From: an uncultured Oscillospiraceae bacterium
GTDB lineage: Bacteria; Bacillota; Clostridia; Oscillospirales; Oscillospiraceae
DNA length: 10,967 nucleotides
Reading direction: 5' to 3'
Assembly: GCA_900763995.1 (NCBI GenBank)
Contig: CAAFMK010000118.1
Location: 1-10,967, forward strand
Shown: positions 5,755 through 10,967 of the stretch, piece after piece
Layout of the letters: the number at the start of each line of letters is the position of its first letter
How positions within the stretch are numbered: position 1 is the stretch's first letter
The notes under the pieces: generated by a model
Database searches by the model: none
Told to the model about the DNA's origin: nothing
The model's input: the letters and a program-made list of their open reading frames with translations, nothing else
Made by a program: the position numbers and the translations under genes

Positions 5755-5925
5755 GAACCGGCGGTTCCATACCAGCTGTCAGGTGGGGGATCGACGGGTC
5801 TTGTTGTGCGCCCAACATACATGGGCGCGTGTGGTGCTGTTTTTTCAGCGAGGGGAAGAAGCTCCGTCTGGTGGATCAGGTGCTTGGATGGGGCATACCT
5901 GAATCAACAGCAATATGATCCTGGT
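5755..5925 (+). ncRNA. Candidate structured leader RNA of the rnf operon
   Basis: By-eye folding gives a nested set of helices. The closing stem pairs CAGGT (5780-5784) with ACCTG (5897-5901) and GCTGT (5775-5779) with ACAGC (5907-5911); it can extend by CATA (5768-5771) with TATG (5914-5917). A large G-rich internal bubble follows. An inner stem pairs GACGG (5793-5797) with CCGTC (5864-5868) and TCTT (5799-5802) with AAGA (5856-5859). Inside are two hairpins: GCGCCC/GGGCGC (5808-5813, 5823-5828) and GCTG/CAGC around six Ts (5836-5849). A small GAACC/GGTTC hairpin precedes the set (5755-5759, 5763-5767). No credible long ORF fills the region. It matches none of the riboswitch classes whose core motifs I can recall. 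A 6S-like RNA is one alternative. Confidence 0.5.
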
Positions 5926-5954
5926 AAGAGAAAATAGGGAGGTCAAAGTCTTAC

Positions 5955-7262
5955 ATGAGTAAATTTCTCAAACGAGCTGCACAAGGCGCAGCAGTCCCAC
6001 ATGAGAAACGGACTTCCAACCTGGAAACGGTAGTGATGCCGTTGCCCTCCAAAATCGTGCTGTCTATGGGTCAGCACATTGGTGCCCCAGCGGCTCCCGC
6101 TGTGGCTAAGGGCGATCAGGTCTATGTAGGTTCCGTTGTGGGCAAGGCGGGAGGATTTGTCTCCTCCGACATCCACTCTGGCGTGTCCGGTACAGTGGAC
6201 AGTATCATCACCATTACTGCTTCAAATGGTGCACCTCAAACAGCGGTGGTCATCACCCCGGATGGGGAGCAGAAAGTGGATCCCTCTATCGCACCCCCCG
6301 TTGTCACTGATCTGAAGTCTTTCCAGGATGCAGTCCGTGCCAGTGGTCTGGTTGGTCTGGGTGGTGCGGGCTTCCCCACAGCGGTGAAGCTGGCTCCCAA
6401 GAACTTGGATGAGATCGACACTCTGGTCATCAATGGCGCTGAGTGTGAGCCCTACATCACATCAGATAACCGCTGCTTCCTGGAGGATACCCAGTTTATC
6501 ATGGATGGTATCCATGCCGTGATGAAGTATCTGGAGATCCCCAAGTGTATCATTGGCATTGAGGGCAATAAGCCTGAGGCCATTGCCAAGATGAAGAGCG
6601 TGGCCATAGATGGTGTGGAGGTCAAGGAGCTGCCCTGCCGCTATCCCCAGGGCGCAGAGAAGGTGCTGATCGAGACCTGCACAGGCCGTGAAGTTCCATT
6701 CCCCGGCCTGCCCTCTGATGTGGGCGTGGTTGTGATGAATGTCACCTCTGTTGCCTTTGTGGGCAAGTATCTGGCCACTGGTATGCCCCTGGTCACCAAG
6801 CGCCTGACTGTGGATGGTGACATCATCAAGGAGCCTAAAAATGTTGAGGTCATCATCGGAACCCCAGTTCAGGAGCTGATGGATTTCTGCGGCGGCTTTA
6901 CTGAGGAGCCCGGCAAGGTGCTCTATGGCGGCCCCATGATGGGTAACTGCCTTGCGGATCTGAGCCAGCCTATCCTGAAAAACAACAACGCAGTTCTGGT
7001 TTTCTCCAAAAAGATGTCCCAGACCCCAAAGATCAGCAACTGCATCCACTGTGGTCGTTGTACCAACGCCTGCCCTCTGGGCCTGTCTGCAAAGGAACTG
7101 GCTCGGGCATATCTTGATAAAGATATTGAGCTGCTTCAGGAACTCAATGCTGATTTGTGCATGAGCTGTGGTACCTGCTCTTTTGTGTGTCCTGCCAAGC
7201 GGCCTCTGGCTCCCTCCATTGCCCTGGGTAAGATCCTGATGAAAAATGGAGGTAAGAAGTAA
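5955..7262 (+). CDS. rnfC: Rnf complex subunit RnfC, NADH-binding and iron-sulfur
   Basis: RnfC is the peripheral cytoplasmic subunit where electrons from ferredoxin leave the Rnf complex to reduce NAD+. The 435-residue protein is normal for clostridial RnfC. An N-terminal barrel-sandwich domain (about 20-105) is followed by a NuoF-like Rossmann domain with the glycine loop GLGGAGFPTAVK (134-145) and NGAECEPYITSDNR (160-173). Two [4Fe-4S] motifs lie near the end: cysteines 363, 366, 369, 373 and 402, 405, 408, 412, each C-x2-C-x2-C-x3-C-P. ATG 5955 is preceded by GGGAGG at 5937-5942, a rather long 12-nt gap. It is the first gene of the rnf operon and its stop overlaps the rnfD start by one base. 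No key residue appears to be missing. Confidence 0.96.
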   Translation: MSKFLKRAAQGAAVPHEKRTSNLETVVMPLPSKIVLSMGQHIGAPAAPAVAKGDQVYVGSVVGKAGGFVSSDIHSGVSGTVDSIITITASNGAPQTAVVITPDGEQKVDPSIAPPVVTDLKSFQDAVRASGLVGLGGAGFPTAVKLAPKNLDEIDTLVINGAECEPYITSDNRCFLEDTQFIMDGIHAVMKYLEIPKCIIGIEGNKPEAIAKMKSVAIDGVEVKELPCRYPQGAEKVLIETCTGREVPFPGLPSDVGVVVMNVTSVAFVGKYLATGMPLVTKRLTVDGDIIKEPKNVEVIIGTPVQELMDFCGGFTEEPGKVLYGGPMMGNCLADLSQPILKNNNAVLVFSKKMSQTPKISNCIHCGRCTNACPLGLSAKELARAYLDKDIELLQELNADLCMSCGTCSFVCPAKRPLAPSIALGKILMKNGGKK

Positions 7263-8209
7263 TGGATAATAAGCTGATTGTTACCGCTGCACCTCATATC
7301 ACTGGTGCAGACTCCACCCAGAAGATCATGCAGCGTGTCTGCCTGGCTCTGGTTCCTACCTTGGTGGCCGCTACTATTATTTTTGGAATCAATGCGCTGG
7401 TATTGACTGCCATTACTGTGGCCGCCTGTGTCTTTTTTGAGTGGGCCTACTGTAAGATGATAGGGCGTGAGATCCCTGTGGCAGATTTTTCTGCTGTTGT
7501 GACTGGTATACTCCTGGCATTCAACCTGCCCTCAACCCTCCCCTGGTGGATGGCAATTGTGGGTGCGTTCATCGCTATTGTCATTATCAAGCAGCTCTTT
7601 GGCGGTCTGGGTTACAATTTCGCAAACCCTGCCATCGTGGGCCGTATTGCTCTGGCAATGGGCTTTGCCAGCCGGATGTCCAGCTATGGTTACCCTCAGG
7701 GGGTAGACGCTGCCACATCTGCCACCCCTCTGGCCAAGGTTGCTGAGCTTGGCTCTGGGGACTATGTGACATTGCTGCTGGGCAACCATGGTGGTGTGCT
7801 GGGTGAGACCTGTGCCATCACCCTTCTGGTCGGTGGTCTGTATCTGATCGCCACCAAGGTGATCAGCCCCATGATCCCAGTTACATATCTGGCTACTGTG
7901 GCTGTTTTGTCCCTGTGCTTTGGTCTGGATCCTGTGGTACAGCTCCTGTCCGGCGGTCTGATGCTGGGTGCGTTCTTTATGGCCACAGACTATGTCACAT
8001 CCCCCACAACTGACAAGGGTAAGCTGATATTCGGTATTGGTCTGGGTGTGATCACCATGATGATTCGTCACTTTGGAACCATGAATGAGGGCGTTTCTTT
8101 CGCAATTTTGCTGATGAATCTGCTGGTTCCCTATATTGATGTGCTGACCCGTCAGAGCAAGCTGGGTATCGCCAAAGTAAAAAAGAGCAAGGAGGGCGAG
8201 GCCAAATGA
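7262..8209 (+). CDS. rnfD: Rnf complex subunit RnfD, covalent FMN membrane protein
   Basis: RnfD is an integral membrane subunit related to NqrB that carries covalently bound FMN and takes part in ion-coupled electron transfer. The 315-residue product has about ten hydrophobic segments, including roughly 26-45, 47-63, 76-90, 95-113, 183-199, 205-220, 228-243, 255-268 and 277-292. The flavin attachment site is read as T-S-A-T-P-L (152-157) with Thr155 as the expected phosphoester residue; the more usual motif is S-G-A-T, so two of four positions differ while the Thr stays. The conserved MATDYVTSPTT segment lies at 240-250. Start ATG 7262 shares its A with the rnfC stop, and the end overlaps rnfG by 4 nt, so translation is tightly coupled. 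Confidence 0.94.
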   Translation: MDNKLIVTAAPHITGADSTQKIMQRVCLALVPTLVAATIIFGINALVLTAITVAACVFFEWAYCKMIGREIPVADFSAVVTGILLAFNLPSTLPWWMAIVGAFIAIVIIKQLFGGLGYNFANPAIVGRIALAMGFASRMSSYGYPQGVDAATSATPLAKVAELGSGDYVTLLLGNHGGVLGETCAITLLVGGLYLIATKVISPMIPVTYLATVAVLSLCFGLDPVVQLLSGGLMLGAFFMATDYVTSPTTDKGKLIFGIGLGVITMMIRHFGTMNEGVSFAILLMNLLVPYIDVLTRQSKLGIAKVKKSKEGEAK

Positions 8210-8739
8210 GCAACTGGAATAAAATTTTTAAGCCTATTGTGGTTTTGTGCGTGATCTGTGTGATTGTTACAGGTGCTCTGGCAGCAACCAATAATGTGAC
8301 CGCTCCGATTATTCGTGAAGCCATCCAGGAGGCACAGCGCCTGGCCCGTATGGAGCTGCTGCCTGAGGCAGATGATTTCACTGAGGTCAAGGGTGTAGAG
8401 GTGGAGAATGTCTCCAGCATCCACACAGCAAACAACGGGGTTGGAACAGTTATCACCAGCAACTCCAAGGGTTATGGTGGCAAGGTCACCGTCATGGTGG
8501 CATTCAATCCCGATGCTACCATCAAGCAGATCAAGGTGACTGAGTCCTCTGAGACCAAGGGTATTGGTACCAAGGTCACAGAAAATACAGAGTATTGGGC
8601 CCAGTATTCCGGAAAGTCTGCTGTACAGGCACTGGTGCTGAAAGAGGATGTGGATGCCTACTCTGGTGCTACTATCTCCAGCCGTGCTGTAAATAATGCT
8701 GTAAATGCAGCAATTGAAGCATACAATGCAATTGCTTGA
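8206..8739 (+). CDS. rnfG: Rnf complex subunit RnfG, covalent FMN-binding
   Basis: RnfG is anchored by one N-terminal membrane helix (about 10-28), with its FMN-binding domain on the outer face of the membrane. It passes electrons within the complex, as NqrC does in Na+-NQR. The 177-residue protein holds the FMN motif S-G-A-T-I-S-S at 153-159, with Thr156 as the covalent attachment residue. It also has the typical SSETKGIGTKV segment (114-124) of the FMN_bind domain. Start ATG 8206 overlaps the rnfD stop (ATGA). The length is slightly short for the family (about 180-210) but both hallmark regions are present. It lies third in the operon, as is usual in Clostridia. Confidence 0.94.
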   Translation: MSNWNKIFKPIVVLCVICVIVTGALAATNNVTAPIIREAIQEAQRLARMELLPEADDFTEVKGVEVENVSSIHTANNGVGTVITSNSKGYGGKVTVMVAFNPDATIKQIKVTESSETKGIGTKVTENTEYWAQYSGKSAVQALVLKEDVDAYSGATISSRAVNNAVNAAIEAYNAIA

Positions 8740-8756
8740 AAGGCAGGTGGAACAAG

Positions 8757-9443
8757 ATGAGTAAGAATAGCAAACTGAATATTTTGACCAATGGTATTCT
8801 GGTAGAAAACCCAGTTCTGCGGCTTGTTTTGGGTACCTGCCCTACACTGGCTGTCACTTCCATGGCCTCAAACGGAATTGGTATGGGCCTTGCAGCTACC
8901 TTTGTATTGATCTGTTCAAATATTGTTATTTCCGCACTGCGGAAAGTCATTCCTGACCAGGTGCGTATTCCCTGTTACATCACCGTAATCGCTGGATTCG
9001 TGTCTGTCGTTCAGATGCTGGTCAAGGCATTTGTGCCAGATTTGGACAAGGCTTTGGGTGTGTACCTGCCCCTGATCGTGGTGAACTGTGTCATTTTGGG
9101 CCGTGCTGAGATGTTTGCCTCCAAGAATGGTGTGGTAGATTCCGCTCTGGACGGTCTGGGCATGGGCATCGGCTTTACCATCACTCTGGTGGTGATGGGC
9201 TCCATCCGTGAGATCCTGGGTGCTGGTACTTGGATGGCCGGTCTGGGCAGTCTGATCCCCGCACTGGGCGCAGACTTCGCCATTCAGGTGATCCCTGAGT
9301 CCATTGATCCCTTCACCATTATGACCAGTGCCCCTGGTGGCTTCTTCGTCTTTGGTATTTTGATGGCAGGTGCCACCTGGCTGACCTCCCGTCCCAAAAA
9401 GAGCGACAGTGTCGCAGAAGTGGCAGAAGGAGGTAATGCTTAA
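8757..9443 (+). CDS. rnfE: Rnf complex subunit RnfE, integral membrane
   Basis: RnfE is a six-helix membrane protein that pairs in inverted topology with its paralogue RnfA (compare NqrD/NqrE). The 228-residue product contains LGTCPTLAV with Cys28 and VVNCVILGRAE with Cys111. These are the paired half-motifs that, with the matching cysteines of RnfA, hold a membrane-embedded [2Fe-2S] cluster in known Rnf/NQR structures. Hydrophobic stretches lie near 20-36, 39-60, 72-92, 102-116, 133-153 and 192-210. ATG 8757 is preferred over the in-frame TTG at 8736, which overlaps the rnfG stop; the ribosome site (GGCAGGTGG, 8741-8749) is modest. The hydrophilic tail (213-228) is rich in Ser, Glu and Lys. 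It overlaps rnfA by one base. Confidence 0.95.
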   Translation: MSKNSKLNILTNGILVENPVLRLVLGTCPTLAVTSMASNGIGMGLAATFVLICSNIVISALRKVIPDQVRIPCYITVIAGFVSVVQMLVKAFVPDLDKALGVYLPLIVVNCVILGRAEMFASKNGVVDSALDGLGMGIGFTITLVVMGSIREILGAGTWMAGLGSLIPALGADFAIQVIPESIDPFTIMTSAPGGFFVFGILMAGATWLTSRPKKSDSVAEVAEGGNA

Positions 9444-10066
9444 TGGAGATGGCGTTGAAATTAGCCAGCATTTTCTTCACTATGATCTTGGTGGACAACT
9501 ATGTTTTGACCAAGTTCTTAGGTATCTGCCCGTTTTTGGGTGTTTCCAAGCGTCTTGACAGTGCAGTAGGTATGTCTCTGGCTGTTACCTTTGTTATGGT
9601 CATGGCCACTGCAGCAACCTGGCCCATTTATAGATTTGTTCTCGTTCCCGCTGGCACTGAGGACACCGCCCGTGATATGGGCTATTTGCAGACCATCGTA
9701 TTCATTTTGATCATCGCAATTCTGGTGCAGCTGCTGGAGAACTTCCTGAAGAAGTTTATCCCTGCTTTGTACAAGTCCCTGGGTGTCTATCTGCCCCTAA
9801 TCACCACCAACTGTACCATTTTGGGTGTGACCATCCTGAACCTGGACAATGAGTATAGCTTTGTGGAGTCCATTGTCTGTGCTGCTGGTGCTGGTATTGG
9901 CTTCCTGGTCGCTATGGTGCTGTTCTCTGGTGTTCGTCGCAAGGTAGAACAGGCAGTTACTCCCGTGTGCTTTAAGGGATTGCCCATCACACTGGTAGCC
10001 GCTGCGGTTACTGCCCTGTCTTTCATGGGATTTGGCGGTATTGTGGACGCCATCTTCAAGGTTTGA
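9443..10066 (+). CDS. rnfA: Rnf complex subunit RnfA, integral membrane
   Basis: RnfA is the partner of RnfE in the membrane core. The 207-residue product has about six helices (roughly 4-26, 40-60, 82-100, 113-130, 141-163, 178-199). It carries LGICPFLGV with Cys29 and TTNCTILGV with Cys124, which complete the four-cysteine site shared with RnfE Cys28 and Cys111. The shared framework LGxCPxL ... N-C-x-I-L-G shows that rnfA and rnfE are ancient duplicates. ATG 9443 shares its A with the rnfE stop, and GAAGGAGG lies just upstream. The length is close to other RnfA proteins (about 190-200). It is followed after 18 nt by rnfB. Confidence 0.95.
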   Translation: MEMALKLASIFFTMILVDNYVLTKFLGICPFLGVSKRLDSAVGMSLAVTFVMVMATAATWPIYRFVLVPAGTEDTARDMGYLQTIVFILIIAILVQLLENFLKKFIPALYKSLGVYLPLITTNCTILGVTILNLDNEYSFVESIVCAAGAGIGFLVAMVLFSGVRRKVEQAVTPVCFKGLPITLVAAAVTALSFMGFGGIVDAIFKV

Positions 10067-10084
10067 TAGGAGGGGAAGTAGGGA

Positions 10085-10885
10085 ATGAATCCAACTGTAT
10101 TGGCTATTATCGTTGTGGCTTTCATTGGCTTGATTGGTGCTGTGATCCTGGTGGCTGCCTCCATCTTTATGTATGTCCCCGTTGATGAGCGTGTAGAGAA
10201 GATCACCTCAGTTCTGGCTGGTGCCAACTGTGGTGCCTGTGGATGCGCTGGCTGTGCAGACTACGCCAAGAGTATTGTAGAGGATGGCAATGCCATCAAC
10301 AAGTGTACTCCCGGTGGTGCTGCCTGTACAGCGAAGGTGGCTGAGATCATGGGCGTTGAGGCCAGTGCAACAGCCGCTGTAAAAGCAGTGGTGCAGTGTT
10401 CTGGTACTTGCGGCAAGACCTCTAAGCGTTTTGAATTTCAGGGTATCCAGAGCTGTCAGGCTGTAAAGGGCCTGTATGGCGGTGATGGATTGTGCAAGTA
10501 TGGCTGTCTGGGCTATGGCGATTGTGTCAGCGCCTGTGGCTTTGACTCCATCCACATTGTAGATGGTATTGCCAAAGTGGATCGAGAGAAGTGTGTAGGC
10601 TGTGGTGCCTGCGCCTCTGTCTGTCCAAACTCTATTATCAGCATTATTCCAGAGCATAAGCGCAAGCCTGTGGTGGAGTGTGTCAATAAGGATAAGGGTG
10701 CAGATACCCGTAAGGCCTGTACTGCTGGCTGTATCGGCTGTATGAAGTGCGCCAAGGTCTGTCCTAAGGATGCAATCACTGTAGAGAATAACCTGGCTCA
10801 CATTGACCAGGAGAAGTGTGTTGGCTGTCAGTTGTGTGTGAAGGAGTGTCCTGTGGGCATTATTCACATCCCTGCCAATGGCTAA
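10085..10885 (+). CDS. rnfB: Rnf complex subunit RnfB, multi-cluster ferredoxin acceptor
   Basis: RnfB is thought to take electrons from reduced ferredoxin and feed them into the complex. The 266-residue protein has one N-terminal membrane helix (about 4-29), then a four-cysteine cluster site of the Fe-S type: Cys49, 52, 57 and 74, inside GANCGACGCAGCADYAK and NKCTPGG. A cysteine-rich middle (105, 109, 124, 137, 141, 147, 151) precedes ferredoxin motifs at 170-180, 216-226 and 245-255, each C-x2-C-x2-C-x3-C-P. Additional cysteines at 199 and 212 bring the total to 27, about one residue in ten. A strong site AGGAGGGG precedes ATG 10085. It is longer than proteobacterial RnfB/RsxB (about 190), as usual in Clostridia, where extra clusters are common. 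It is the last operon gene, with a terminator overlapping its stop. Confidence 0.95.
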   Translation: MNPTVLAIIVVAFIGLIGAVILVAASIFMYVPVDERVEKITSVLAGANCGACGCAGCADYAKSIVEDGNAINKCTPGGAACTAKVAEIMGVEASATAAVKAVVQCSGTCGKTSKRFEFQGIQSCQAVKGLYGGDGLCKYGCLGYGDCVSACGFDSIHIVDGIAKVDREKCVGCGACASVCPNSIISIIPEHKRKPVVECVNKDKGADTRKACTAGCIGCMKCAKVCPKDAITVENNLAHIDQEKCVGCQLCVKECPVGIIHIPANG

Positions 10886-10923
10886 AAAAATTGGGTGTCT
10901 TTTTAACGACACCCAATTTTTTT
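10884..10923 (+). terminator. Rho-independent terminator of the rnf operon
   Basis: A perfect 16-bp inverted repeat, 10884-10899 with 10908-10923, encloses an 8-nt loop (TTTTTAAC). The right arm ends in seven Ts and the left arm starts with seven As that overlap the rnfB stop codon. The symmetric A/T ends mean it could also end transcription arriving from the right. Nothing can be called in the remaining bases to 10967. Confidence 0.95.
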
Positions 10924-10967
10924 ATAGAATCATAGTTAAACCTGACTTCGATCACGCAGCCAGCTTG

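Noticed and set aside
5755..5767. ACCGGCGGT resembling part of an FMN riboswitch
   Set aside because: The other conserved FMN-riboswitch segments are not present; the string is explained by a small local hairpin.
5483..5918. Two plus-strand open frames (5483-5725 and 5559-5918) across and after the Cys-rich gene
   Set aside because: They read the repeats of the 57-residue gene out of frame (long Ala/Thr runs), cross a terminator and the rnf promoter, and lack ribosome sites.
6462..7049. 195-codon minus-strand open frame inside rnfC
   Set aside because: Antisense shadow of a well-conserved gene with GC-biased third positions; no start signal and no family resemblance.
10208..10912. 234-codon minus-strand open frame opposite rnfB
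   Set aside because: Composition is Thr/Ala/Leu-rich because it is the complement of Cys/Gly-rich rnfB codons, and it would begin within the terminator arm.
1..10967. Search by eye for CRISPR arrays, tRNA or rRNA genes, transposases, phage or defence genes
   Set aside because: No regularly spaced repeats, no tRNA-like cloverleaf, and no mobile-element or defence protein was seen; the window is core-genome in character.

Overview
The window looks like chromosomal DNA of an anaerobic, endospore-forming member of the Clostridia. I would guess the Oscillospiraceae (Flavonifractor/Intestinimonas/Lawsonibacter-like); this rests on protein resemblance and moderate GC and is inference, not a database result. 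The evidence for a strict anaerobe is a complete six-gene Rnf complex plus the redox repressor Rex. The evidence for sporulation is a spoIIGA-sigE pair. All recognised genes are on the + strand.

Region 1 (1-1591): the 3' part of holA (DNA polymerase III delta subunit) is followed 8 nt later by a Toprim/RNase M5-like protein and a perfect 16-bp terminator. Region 2 (1592-3332): a sporulation operon. A promoter with an unusually long spacer precedes spoIIGA, the sigma-E-activating aspartic protease, and sigE, which encodes its substrate pro-sigma-E. The sigG gene that often follows is absent. Region 3 (3333-5301): a good sigma-A promoter drives rex, which overlaps by 4 nt a gene for a secreted protein with three S-layer homology (SLH) repeats. 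Region 4 (5302-5632): a sigma-K-like promoter, a hairpin and a 57-residue Cys/Gly/Asn-rich membrane microprotein, then a terminator-like hairpin. Region 5 (5633-10923): a promoter whose -10 box lies in a palindrome, a leader of about 200 nt with strong folding potential, then rnfC-D-G-E-A-B and a perfect terminator. The last 44 bases show nothing I can call.

The Rnf genes together encode a membrane ferredoxin:NAD+ oxidoreductase that exports Na+ or H+. RnfB and RnfC are the iron-sulfur input and output modules, RnfD and RnfG carry covalent FMN, and RnfA and RnfE are paired membrane subunits with one candidate metal-cluster cysteine pair each. Rex senses NADH/NAD+, the product couple of Rnf, but I found no Rex-type operator in front of rnfC.

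Most genes are ordinary core genes. The parts worth a second look are non-coding: the rnf leader RNA candidate, the operator-like palindrome at the rnf promoter, and the sigma-K-like promoter in front of an easily missed Cys-rich microprotein.
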